Below are positions 1 to 9,743 of a stretch of 64,000 nucleotides of DNA, in pieces. This DNA comes from Arachis hypogaea. Its lineage: Eukaryota; Streptophyta; Magnoliopsida; Fabales; Fabaceae. The translations under genes and the position numbers were made by a program. A model generated the notes under the pieces. That model worked only from the letters and a program-made list of their open reading frames with translations, had not been told where the DNA came from and searched no databases. Each line of letters begins with the position of its first letter. The first letter of the stretch is position 1. Location of the stretch: the NCBI RefSeq assembly GCF_003086295.3, contig NC_092045.1, positions 26,764,022 to 26,828,021 of the forward strand, read 5' to 3'.

Positions 1-2
1 GT

Positions 3-581
3 TTTGATGCTTCTGGGTTTATCGATCAGCACCTGATGCCTAGGACAGAGCCGTTTTTTGATGGCTATGATGTTTCGTTTCAGGCTAAGTCGGTGTACCG
101 TGCGCTTCTCCGATCTGCTGTCGTTGTCCGGAAAGCCGAGCCCGTGATGGCTCAGGTTGGCTTGTTGGATAAGAAGCTCCGCCATTCTCAGGTTGAGGTG
201 GCTAACGTGAAGGAGGAGCTTGAGGCCGCCGTGACTGTGAAGGAGAAGGCAGTGAAGTCTTCTGAGGAAGCCGGGGCAGAGATTCTCCGACTTTCCGAGG
301 TTGAGACTTCGCTTCTTTCCCAGTTGGCGGAGGAGCGTAAGCGGGCCTCTGATGCAGGTTCCCAGACAGCTGTGCTTCTCAGTGAGGTAGAGACCTTGAA
401 GGCTGAGGTTGCTGCCTTGAAGAAGGAGAAGACGGAGCTGCTGGCTAATGCAAAGGGTGCAAGTGTGGCTACTGAGGAGACGATGAGGGCTCAGGCTTTG
501 GTGCTGGCTCTTGGCGTGGACGTGTCCGTGATGGGGGCCTTCAAGACCGTTCGTGGCGGCCAGATCGTCGACCTCGAGTAG
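3..581 (+). CDS. Antisense accessory ORF of the Tat element, 5' partial
   Basis: The frame is open from the window edge to a stop at 579-581, so the real start is off the left end; an ATG at 36 is only an internal methionine. About 192 codons are visible. The middle is a long heptad-type coiled coil rich in Glu, Lys, Ala and Leu (roughly codons 55-150), followed by a short tail ending in Asp-Leu-Glu. It lies on the strand opposite the pol gene and converges on it with a 547-bp gap. Some Tat/Retand elements carry such an antisense ORF, often annotated as a putative gypsy-type transposon protein. The diagnostic N-terminal domain would be outside the window, so the family is inferred. Base composition is more GC-rich than the surrounding DNA. 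Function unknown. Confidence 0.6.
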   Translation, partial: FDASGFIDQHLMPRTEPFFDGYDVSFQAKSVYRALLRSAVVVRKAEPVMAQVGLLDKKLRHSQVEVANVKEELEAAVTVKEKAVKSSEEAGAEILRLSEVETSLLSQLAEERKRASDAGSQTAVLLSEVETLKAEVAALKKEKTELLANAKGASVATEETMRAQALVLALGVDVSVMGAFKTVRGGQIVDLE

Positions 582-1128
582 TTTCTATCTTTGTCTTTGT
601 TGGGCTTTTTCTTAGAACTGTGTTTTGGATGGCTGCGGGCCGTGTATTTGGGATTCTTGGAACATTGTATTTTCGTTTATAATGGAATGTTTTGGCCGTC
701 CGGGCCTTTTTTGTATGTTCCGTTTGTTATATTTGTTTTTTGGGCCGTCCGGGCCTATGTTCGTTTTTTAAGCTATTCCGTTTGTATTCTATTCGTTTCT
801 TCGGACCGTTGGTTGGTCGGGTTTAGCTTGTGGATATCCGTGTGTTTGGATCTGGGGGTGATCAGTCCCCCGGTCGTGGCCGTGTTTTTTGCGCCGTATT
901 TTGGGACACTTAGCGAAATGGAACTAGCTGTTTTGATGGAATTTTTATTGAAGGTTGGGCCTCGTTAAAACCCTCCGTTTGTGGGGGGAAAGAGTACCCA
1001 AAATTGGAACTTAGATGAAAATATTCAAAGACTTTAGGAATCGTAAACCGGGAGGATAAGTACTAAGAACATAAAATAAAGGACAAAAGTAAAATTAGAG
1101 ATAAAGGGGGCGACCTATTTAGGTCAGT
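582..1128. other. Spacer between the two convergent Tat ORFs
   Basis: No gene is supported here. The stretch is T-rich on the plus strand and carries the phrase GGGCCGTCCGGGCCT twice, about 47 bp apart (near 695 and 742). The 125-codon open frame at 591-968 has hydrophobic, T-rich codon content and no recognisable domain; I read it as chance. The region probably serves as 3' untranslated sequence for both strands. Confidence 0.5.
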
Positions 1129-2270
1129 TTAGGCGTAATATCGTCGCAAGTTGGCGGCGTTCCAGGTCCTCGGGACTTCGTTGCCGTTGAGCCGTTCGAG
1201 TTTATACGCTCCTTTTCCGATTATAGCCTTGATTCTGTATGGTCCTTCCCAGTTGGGGGTGAGCTTACCTTCTCGTGGGGTCGGGGGACCGATATCGTTT
1301 CGTCGTAGGACAAGGTCGTCGGCCGCGAATTCTCGTCGAACGACGCCGTGATTATATCTTAGGCTGATTCTTTGTTTGAGTGCAAGCTCTTTGATGTGAG
1401 CTATGCTTCTTTCTTCGTCAATGAGGTCTCGTTCTGCTTCTTCGTCGTTACCTCCGACCGTTTTCTTGGGGCTGGGGTCTCCAATTTCTACTGGGATGAC
1501 TGCTTCTACGCCGTATGTTAATCGGAAAGGCGTTTCCCCCGTGGTCGTTTGGGGTGTTGTTCGGTATGACCATAGAACCGATCCTAATTCCTCTGCCCAC
1601 AGCCCTTTGGCTTCGTCGAGCCGTTTCTTGAGTCCTTTAACGATTATTTTGTTTGCGGATTCTACCTGTTCGTTTGTTTGGGGGTGTTCTACTGAGCTAA
1701 AGCGATGGGATATGTGTAATCCTTCTAAGAACTCTCTGAATTTTTTGTCGGTAAACTGGGTTTCGTTGTCCGAGATGACGACCTCGAGGATTCCGAATCG
1801 GGTGATGATCTGCCGCCAAACGAATTTCTGGCACTGGGTCGTCGTTATGGAGGCCAGAGGTTCGGCCTCGATCCATTTGGTGTAGTAATCTATGTCGACA
1901 ATGAGATATCTGAGTTGGCCGGGAGCTGTAAGGAAGGGCCCGACGAGGTTGATCCCCCAAGTGCCGAACGGCCGTTCTGGCGATATGGTGCTGAGTTGGT
2001 ATGGGGCGGCTTGGTGGATATTGGCGTGTCTTTGGCATTTGTCACAGCTTTTTACTAACTGTATGGAGTCTCGAATGATTGTGGGCCAGAAGTAGCCAGC
2101 CCTGATGATTTTTTGGGCTAATGTTTTGCCTCCGACGTGGTGACCGCAGCAGCCTTCGTGGATTTCGTGGAGTATGTATTCCGTGTCCCCGTGTTCGACA
2201 CATTTGAGTAGGGGTTGCGAGAAACCACGTTTGTATAGTTGTTCTGCTACGATGGTATAGTTAGCGGCTT
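1129..2270 (-). pseudogene. Tat integrase, catalytically broken
   Basis: Read on the minus strand, one frame of about 380 codons is open to a TAA at 1129-1131. No start is expected because it is the end of a polyprotein. In order: an HHCC-type zinc finger (two His, then C-x2-C near 2050), the catalytic core, and a C-terminal domain ending in a basic Arg-Arg-Tyr-Tyr-Ala tail. The second Asp (1768-1770) and the Glu (1660-1662) of the DDE triad are present. The first Asp, in the WG-I-D-L-V-GP context, is Asn (AAC, 1948-1950). Two conserved glycines near the other catalytic residues are Glu. All three fit G-to-A changes. The frame is offset from the RNase H frame by an indel in the C run at 2271-2274. 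Confidence 0.85.
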
Positions 2271-4582
2271 CCCCTTTTTATTCGCTTTCCCTCTTTCGGG
2301 TCTGGCGGCAAAGTTCCGTCGAGGAGGTACTGTAGAATAGGGTGCGTCCAGGACTCCCGATTTGAGGACGTCAGATGAGCATTGATTGTTGTTGATACAG
2401 AAGGTGACTTAACGACCTCCTGAATTAGCGATTTGTTACCGTGTCCCGGTTTGGTACTGGCTAGCTTGGAAAGTAGGTCTGCCCTGGCGTTTCGTTCCCT
2501 GGGAACATGTTGTATGGTGATGCTTTCGAACCTTTCTTTCAGTTTGTTTACCTTGGTGAGGTATTGTTGGAGCAGGGGATCTCGTGCCTGGTAGCTTCCG
2601 TTGATTTGGGAACTGACTACCTGGGAATCGGTATTTACCTCTAGGGCCTTTGCACCAACTTCTCGGGCTAGGGTCAGGCCTGCTAAGAGGGCCTCGTATT
2701 CTGCCTGGTTATTTGATACTGGAAATTCGTATCGTACTGACTGTTCAATTGTGATCCCGTTTTGGTTTTCGAGTATGATTCCGGCGCCTCCGTGAGTGGA
2801 GTTTGACGAGCCGTCGACGTGCAGTTTCCATGGTTCGGGGGTGAGCTTTTCCGGAGTCATTTCGGCGATGAAATCGGTCAAGACTTGTGCTTTGATAGCG
2901 TTCCGGGGTTCGAACTTGATCTGGAATTGGGATAACTCGATGGACCATGCTAGCATTCTTCCTGCTAGGTCGGGTTTCTGTAATACTTGCTTGACCGCCT
3001 GGTCAGTTCGGACCGTCACGGGGTGAGCTTGGAAGTATTGTCGCAGGCGCTGGGAGGCTGTAAGGAATGCGAAAGCTAGTTTTTCTAAGCGTGAATAGCG
3101 AGTTTCTGCATCCTGTAAGACTTTGCTTATGAAGTATACGGGTTTTTGCTCCTTTTTCTCGTCTTCACGGATAAGAGCTGCTGCGAGTACCTCTTCCGTT
3201 ATGGAGAGGTACAGGTAAAGTGTTTCCCCTGTTTGGGGTTTGGCGAGGATAGGTGGTTCCGCTAGGACCCTCTTGAAGTGTTGGAATGCTTCTTCGCACT
3301 CCGTTTCCCATTTAAAAGGGGCTCCTTTTTTCATTAGTTTGAAGAAAGGGATCGCTTTTTGAGCCGATGCCCCGAGAAAGCGTGATAACGTGGTCAGTCG
3401 GCCGGTGAGCTTTTGGATGTCTTTAAGGTTTTTGGGGCTTGCCATCTCGAGGACAGCACGACATTTCTCCGGGTTTGCTTCAACTCCGCGTTGCGTAATC
3501 ATGAAGCTGAGGAACTTCCCTGCCTCCATTCCGAAGGCGCATTTTGCCGGGTTGAGCTGCATTTGGTGCTTCCGTAGGGTGTTCATTATGACCTTGAGGT
3601 CGTTGGTTAGTTGTTTGCCGGATTCAGTCTTGGCAAGCATATCGTCTATGTAGACTTCTAACTTATTTTCGGACAGGTCTCGAAAAATCTTGTTAACAAG
3701 TCTTTGATAGGTGGCTCCCGCATTTTTCAAGCCGAAGGGCATCACTGTGTAGCAGTATGTTCCGTCTGGGGTGATGAACACTGTTTTTCTTCGTCTGGTC
3801 GGTGCATCGGGATCTGGTTGTAGCCGGAATATGCGTCCATGAAGCTGAGGTATCGGTGGCCGGATGTTGCGTCTACTAATCCGTCGATGTTTGGTAGGGG
3901 GAAGGCATCCTTCGAGCAAGCTTTGTTGAGGTCCGTGTAGTCGACGCACATTCACCATTTCCCGTTAGATTTCCTTACTAGTATGACGTTGGATAGCCAG
4001 GTCGTGTAGGGGAGTTCCCGGATGAAGTTGGCTTCGAGTAGGGCTCTGACTTGTTTTTTGACTTCGGCGGCTCGGTCTGGTGACATTTTTCGTCTCCTTT
4101 GTGCCACTGGCTTAGCTTGGGGGTCCACGGCTAGATGGTGGGACATTAAGTCGGGGTTAATTCCCGGCATATCGGCTGGTGTAAATGCGAACAAGTCTCT
4201 GTTTTGTTTCAGGAGTTGGAAGAGTTCTTCTTTGAGATCGTATGGGAGGTTTCTATTAATGAAGGTGTATTCCTCTTTGGTTGGCCCTATTTGTAGCTTT
4301 TCCATGTCTCCTTCTGGTTCTGGCCTAGGTTGGCCGTCTTGTCGCGCATCTAGGTCGGCTAGGAATATTCCGGCCGCATCTCGGGATTTTTTCCTTAGGG
4401 CTAGGCTGGTGTTGTCGCATTCGGCTGCGACCTCTCGGTCTCCGTGAATGGTACCCACGGAGCCGTCGTCGGTTCTGAACTTCATGAGGAGGTATTTGGT
4501 AAAGATGACTACAGAGAAGTCATTGATTGTTTTTCTTCCGAGAATCACGTTATAGGCTGTGGAGTCTTTTAGGACTACGAAT
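2261..4582 (-). pseudogene. Tat reverse transcriptase and dual RNase H, frameshifted
   Basis: The polymerase section of pol. The N-terminal RT part lies at 3952-4582 and ends at an in-frame TGA (3952-3954) right after a Gly-Lys-Trp, where CGA-to-TGA would explain the stop. RT then continues at 3742-3951, shifts frame at a T run (3784-3788), and carries on in the frame ending at 2261. The active-site YIDD is intact at 3641-3652. The first (gypsy) RNase H lacks its first acidic residue. The second RNase H keeps four acidic positions (V-D-G-S-S, A-E-Y-E-A, N-T-D-S-Q, R-A-D-L-L). The duplicated RNase H places the element in the Tat clade. Three lesions exclude a working polyprotein. Confidence 0.9.
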
Positions 4583-5065
4583 TCAGATAGGGTTGTCTTT
4601 TTTCTGATTGCTTGTTCCTATGGTGATGGGGAGGGTAATTGAGCCATCTGGTTTGAGAAAGTTGTCTCCGAGTCCCGTGACGCCGTGGCGGTGTGTTTGG
4701 AGGTTGTCGTTGCGGAGCCCGAGCTTGTCGAAGGCTCCTTGGAAAAGGATGTTGGAATCTGTGCCGGTGTCTATCAGTATCCTTCGTACTAGTCCAGTTC
4801 CAATTCTGGCTGAGATGACGAAGGGGGCATCTTCGGCTGAGGTGCTGTGTTGGCAGTCCTCTGGCAAGAACGTTATCGTATTGTCGGCCGCGGCGATTGG
4901 GGCTTGGTTTTTGATAGCCATTACCTTGAGATCTTTTTTCATTGTTAGTTTTAACTTGCTCGGTACGTCCTTGCCTGTGATGACGTTCACTATGATGGTC
5001 GGGTCTTCCTCCGGGCTCTCCCTGCGGGCTTGTTTTTGAGTTCTCGGGTTACGCCCTTCTCTTTC
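4583..5065 (-). pseudogene. Tat aspartic protease
   Basis: Retropepsin-type protease between gag and RT. The active site reads L-I-D-T-G-T-D-S-N-I-L-F, a normal D-T/S-G form. It is in the same reading frame as gag and separated from it only by a TAG at 5066-5068. Its own frame closes at 4583 after a run of six A (minus strand, 4598-4603); RT continues in the next frame, so a 1-nt slip or indel in this run is the likely cause. The protein would cleave the element's own polyprotein. The isolated open frame from 4990 uses a non-ATG start and is not a real gene start. Confidence 0.82.
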
Positions 5066-6010
5066 CTACGACTTGTCTCTCTCCGCGCGTCTCGGTTCTC
5101 TGATGATTTTGGTAAATTCTGGGAGTTTGCCGTCTCGTATGGCCTGTTCAAGAGCGTCTTTAAGGTCGAAACAATCTTGTGTTTTGTGGCCGTAACCCCG
5201 GTGGTAGTCACAGTAGAGGGTTTTGTTGCCTCCCGTCCTTTCTTTGAGTTGTCGAGCTTTGGGAATGATGCCTCGATCTGCTATTTGATGGTATATCTCC
5301 GTAATTGGTGCTGTTAGGGGCGTGTAATTAGAGAATTTGCCTATTCTTGGTGGCCGGTTGGTCGGCCTGGGGTGGTCCCATTGATTCTCTTTGGGTGTTG
5401 GGTTATGACGGGGAGCCGAATTGCCGTGTTGGGTGTTGGCGTGCTGCCGCTTGTTGGCAGCAACGACCTGGCTGACTTCTTCGTTGTTGATGTAGTCTTT
5501 GGCGACGTTCTGGATTTCATGCATGGTCCATACTGGTTTAGTAGTGAGGTGCTTGCGAAAATCTTCATTCATGAGCCCGTTAGTCAGGCAAAGGCTTGCA
5601 ACGGAGTCCGTGAGTCCATCGACCGTTAGGCATTCGTCGTTGAAGCGGTCGAGGTATTTCCTTGTGGATTCTTCTTGCTTTTGCGTGACTCCTAATAAGC
5701 TGATGGGGTGTTTGGCTTTGGTGATTCTGGTCGTGAACTGGGCCATGAATTTTCGTGCTACATCGTGGAAGTTGGCTATGGACCCATTCGGGAGGGCGTT
5801 GAACCATTTGATCGCTGGTCCGGCAAGGGTTACCGGGAAGGCTCTACACCGGACTGCGTCGGCCGCTCCTTCTAGGTTCATTCTGGCCTCGAAGGCTGTT
5901 AGATGTTCCTGAGGGTCCTTGGTTCCATCATACTTCATGTCGATGGGTTTGTCGAAACCTTTGGGAAGTTTCGCTCTTAAGATTCTTTCTGTGAAGGGTG
6001 TAGCTCCCAT
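5066..6010 (-). pseudogene. Tat gag, N-terminally truncated
   Basis: A 314-codon frame from an ATG at 6010. It carries a retrotransposon gag capsid domain (about residues 20-170) and a zinc knuckle of the C-x2-H-x4-H-x4-C form near the C terminus (C-D-Y-H...H-K-T-Q-D-C), as usual in Tat gags. The C-terminal tail is basic and ends at TAG 5066-5068. The ATG is probably internal: members of this clade have a longer N-terminal region, and the upstream sequence here is replaced by copia RNase H. The stop is followed in the same frame by protease, so it is either a programmed stop between gag and pro or a decay mutation. Confidence 0.85.
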
Positions 6011-6023
6011 TATGGTGTGGTCG

Positions 6024-6036
6024 TTTCTGCCAGATT
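6024..6036. other. Chimeric junction between copia RNase H and Tat gag
   Basis: On the minus strand the copia RNase H reads S-S-D-N-L-A and then departs from the family pattern into the sequence leading to the Tat gag ATG at 6010. No LTR, polypurine tract or target duplication lies between. The copia 3' LTR and the Tat 5' LTR and 5' gag are all missing. A deletion or illegitimate recombination joining two elements in the same orientation fits best. Confidence 0.65.
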
Positions 6037-7984
6037 ATCACTTGAGCGGATCTGTTGCACATCAATTGTCCCTTGATTTTGAAGATCATGAGTGAAGAAG
6101 AATTTGGGAGAATTATGCTTTGTTCTATCACCTTTGATGTATCCGTCTTTAAGCTGAGCAATGCATGCTGTATTATCTTCAAACAGGACAGTTGGAGCTA
6201 TCTTATGATCAATCAATCCACATGATGACAGAATATATTGAATCAGGCTCCTTAGCCAAAAATACTCGCGACTAGTTTCATGAATCGCTAGTATTTCATC
6301 ATGATTAGAAAAGGTTGCTGCTATCGTCTATTTTGTGGACCTCCATGATATAGCTATATCACCATATGTGAACAGGTATCCTGTTTGAGATCTCCCTTTA
6401 TGTGGATTAGACAAGTATCAAGCATCTGCATAGCCAACTAATTGCGACTTGGATCCATAGGGATAAAACAATCCCATATCAACCGTTCCATGAAGATATC
6501 GAAAGATCTGTTTGATTCCACTACAATGTCTTCTGGTTAGAGAGGAACTATATCTTGCTAGTAAATTCACAGCAAATGATATATCGGGTCGTGTATTATT
6601 AGCAAGATACATTAGCGCTCCAATGGCACTAAGATATGGTACTTCAGGACCAAGGATATCTTCATTTTCTTCTTTAGGACGGAATTGATCCTTCTCCACA
6701 TCCAAAGATCTTATGATCATTGGGGTACTCAAGGGATGTGACTTATCCATATAAAATCTCTTCAAGATCTTTTCTGTGTTTGTTGTTTGATGAATAAAGA
6801 TCCCATTTTTTATATGCTCGATCTGTAAGCTGAGACAAAATTTATTTCTTCCAAGATCTTTCATTTCAAACTCTTCTTTTAGAGTTTTTATAATTGTTGA
6901 AATCTCTTCAGGAGTCCCAATGATATTTAAATCATCAACGTACACAACAATTATAATGAACCCAGATGTAGTTTTCTTTATGAAAACACATGGGCAGATA
7001 TCATCATTTTTGAATCTGTTTTTGGCCAGATACTTAGTAAGACGATTATACCACATTCGTCCAGATTGCTTTAGACCATATAAAGATCTTTGCAATTTGA
7101 CTGAGTATAACCCTTACGAATATTCATTGGATGGTTTAGATAACTTTAGTCCTTCAGGAACTTTCATATAGATATCCCGATCTAATGAGCCGTATAAATA
7201 GGCTGTTACCACATCCATTAAATGCATATGTAGTTTATGATATGCAGATAAACTAACCAAATAATGCAATGTTATCGCATCCACTACAGGAGAATACGTT
7301 TCTTCATAATCTATATCCGGCCTTTGTGAAAAACTTTGTGCCACAAGTCGGGATTTATAGCGCACAACTTCATTTTTCTCATTTCGTTTTCTCACAAATA
7401 CTCATCGGTATCCAACAGGTTTTACATCTTCAGGTGTACGGACTACAGGTCCAAAGACTTCACATTTTGCAAGTGAGTCTAATTCAGCCTTCATGGTTTC
7501 TTTCCATTTTGGCCAATCATTCCTTTGTCAACATTCTTCGACTGATCTTGGCTCAAGATCCTTATTTTCATGCATGATATTCAATGCCACATTCTATGCA
7601 AATATTTCATTGACAATTGTCTTATTTCGGTCCCATTTCTCTCCTGTAAAGACATAATTTATCGAGATCTCATCATTTTCACAATTTTCAGGTACCTGAA
7701 AATCTTCTGGCGTTAACACTATATCAGAATTTTGGACAACTGCAGGTGTCTCTACTATGTCTTTTTCAACAGGAATATTATTTACCTCTTTTCTCTTTCG
7801 AGGATTTTTGTCTTTAGAACCGACAGGCCTGCCACGCTTCTGGCGTGAATTTGCTTCAGTGGCTACTTGTCCTACTGGGACATCAATTCGAATTGGGAAA
7901 TTTTTTGCTGGTATATAAGATTTAGTTATCCTCTTTATATCGGAAAATGCATCAGGCAAATCATTTGCTATTCCTTGTAAATGT
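6034..7984 (-). pseudogene. Copia reverse transcriptase and RNase H
   Basis: A single minus-strand frame runs from the linker (M-P-D-A-F-S near 7959) through RT to RNase H with no frameshift but several stops: TAG 7591-7593, a TGA near 7530, a TGA where a conserved Trp sits near 7398, TAA 7114-7116, and TGA 6415-6417. The RT active site Y-V-D-D-L is intact near 6940, and the S-L-Y-G-L-K-Q motif is at about 7080. RNase H shows L-F-E-D-N-T and ends in S-S-D-N-L-A at the chimeric junction. Substitution-only decay suggests age without recombination inside this block. Confidence 0.88.
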
Positions 7985-7989
7985 ATAAT
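7985..7989. repeat. Target-site duplication ATAAT, left copy
   Basis: The five bases ATAAT precede the LTR start TGATGAGC and recur directly after the other end of the element at 17929-17933. The copia reading frame joins across them. Confidence 0.9.
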
Positions 7990-8364
7990 TGATGAGCGGA
8001 TAATTTATACGCTTTTTGGCATTGTTTTTAGGTAGTTTTTAGTAGGATCGAGCAACTTTTAGGGATGTTTTCATTAGTTTTTATGATAAATTCACATTTC
8101 TGGACTTTACTATGAGTTTGTGCGGTTTTTGTGATTTCAGGTACTTTCTGGCTGAAATTGAGGGACCTGAGCAAAACTCTGATAAGAAGGCTGACAAAGG
8201 ACTGCTGATGCTGTTGGATTCTAACCTCCCTGCATCTAAATAGATTTTCTAGAGGTACAGAACTCCAAATGGCGCGCTCTCAACGGCTTTGGAAAGTAGA
8301 CATCCAGAGCATTCCAGCAATATATAATAGTCCATACTTTATTCGAGATTAGACGATGTAAACT

Positions 8365-8471
8365 GGTGCTCAACGCCAGTTTCATGTTGTATTCTGGAGT
8401 CAAACGCCAGAAACACGTCACGAACCAGAGTTGAACGCCAAAAATACGTTACAACTTGGCGTTCAACTCCA
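8365..8471 (+). repeat. Palindrome array, 31-bp period, in the 5' LTR
   Basis: Four variants of GGCGTTNAACGCC start at 8365, 8396, 8427 and 8458, exactly 31 bp apart. Individual units have lost one arm base or more, but the spacing is kept. The array ends about 117 bp upstream of TATAAATA. Confidence 0.85.
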
Positions 8472-8587
8472 AAAGAAGCCTCTGCACGTGGAAAGCTCAA
8501 GCTCATCCCAAGCACATACCAACTAGGCCCCAGAATTGGATTTCTACATCAATTACTTACTTCTATAAACCCTAGTAGCTAGTCTAG

Positions 8588-8595
8588 TATAAATA
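8588..8595 (+). promoter_or_regulatory. LTR TATA box (TATAAATA)
   Basis: A perfect TATAAATA lies within the 5' LTR and is kept in the 3' LTR at 16802-16809. Its place in mid-LTR, downstream of the palindrome array, fits the U3/R promoter. Transcription start is not determined. Confidence 0.65.
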
Positions 8596-9725
8596 AGACA
8601 TTTTACTATTGTATTAGGTGTCTTTTGACCATTCAGTCTTTGACCACATATCTGGTCATTCTCCTTATTTTTGAATTCATATCACATTTTGGGGGCTGGC
8701 CATTCGGCCATGCCTGGACCTTCATCATTTATGTATTTTTGACGGTGGAGTTTTTACACACCATAGATTAAGGGTGTGGAGCTCTGCTGTACCTCAAAGT
8801 TTTAATGCAATTACTACTATCTTTCATTCAAATTCAATCTTATTTCTGTTCTAAGATACTACTCGTACTTCAACCTGATGGATGAGATGATCCGTGACAC
8901 TCATCATCATCCGTCCCTATGAACGCGTACCTGACAACCACTTCCGTTCTACAAGTGAAAGCTAGAGTGTGTATCTCTTGGATTTCTGATGCACGATGCA
9001 TGGTTGCCCTCGCCTAACAACCGAGCCTTCCATTCCGTGAGATCAGAGTCTTCGTGGTATAAGCTAGAATTGATGGCGGCATTCATGAGAATCCGGAAAG
9101 TCTAAACCTTGTCTGTGGTATTCCGAGTAGGATTCCGGGATTGAATGACTGTGACGAGTTTCAAACTCGCGATTGTTGGGCGTGATGACAAACGCAAAAG
9201 AATCAAGGGATTCTATTCCAACATGATCGAGAACCGACAGATGATTAGTCGTGCCGTGACAGAGCATTTGGACCTTTTTTACTGAGAGGAGAGGATGGGA
9301 TGTAGCCATTAACAACGGTGATGCCCTACATAGATCTTGCCATGGAAAGGAGTAAGAAGGATTGGATGAAGGCAATAGGAAAGCAGAGATTCAGAAGGAG
9401 CACAGCATCTTCATACGCCTATCTGAAATTCCCATCAATGATCTACATAAGTATTTCTATCTTTATTTTCTATTTATTTATTATTATTCAAAAACTCCAT
9501 AACCATTTATTATCCGCCTGACTGAGATTTACAAGATGACCATAGCTTGCTTCATACCAACAATCTCCGTGGGATCGACCCTTACTCACGTAAGGTTTAT
9601 TACTTGGACGACCCAGTGCACTTGCTGGTTAGTTGTGCGAAGTTGTGAAGAAAGTGCTGAGTTATAAACGCGCATACCAAGTTGAATGCCATTATTAGAG
9701 ATCACAATTTCGGCCACCAAGTTTT

Positions 9726-9743
9726 TGGCACCGTTGCCGGGGA
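9726..9743 (+). other. Primer-binding site, tRNA-Asp type
   Basis: TGGCACCGTTGCCGGGGA, six bases after the 5' LTR end. It matches the tRNA-Asp 3' end complement used by Athila-type elements except for one G-to-A change at a former CpG (position 5). Confidence 0.85.

Larger units (their letters stand above)
1..6030 (-). mobile_element. Ty3/gypsy Tat-lineage LTR retrotransposon, truncated
   Basis: Minus-strand order is gag, protease, RT, gypsy RNase H, a second RNase H, integrase, then a convergent ORF on the other strand. A second, archaeal-type RNase H is a known hallmark of the Tat clade, and an extra antisense ORF after integrase is known in some Tat elements. The 3' LTR lies left of the window. 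The 5' LTR and the first part of gag are missing: gag runs directly into copia RNase H near 6030. Frameshifts, stops and a lost integrase aspartate show that the copy is dead. Lineage call is firm; family name is not assigned. Confidence 0.88.
7990..9719 (+). repeat. 5' LTR of the Athila-like element
   Basis: 1730 bp, from TGATGAGCGG to GGCCACCA. It contains a four-unit palindrome array (8365-8471), a TATAAATA at 8588-8595 and the conserved U5-like phrase TCTCCGTGGGATCGACCC at 9564-9581. The 3' copy (16144-17928) is 1785 bp. The two differ by scattered substitutions and one tandem duplication, so the insertion is not recent. Confidence 0.93.

Noticed and set aside
1151..2095. Plus-strand open frames over the Tat integrase
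   Set aside because: Shadows of the minus-strand integrase frame, which carries zinc finger and catalytic motifs.
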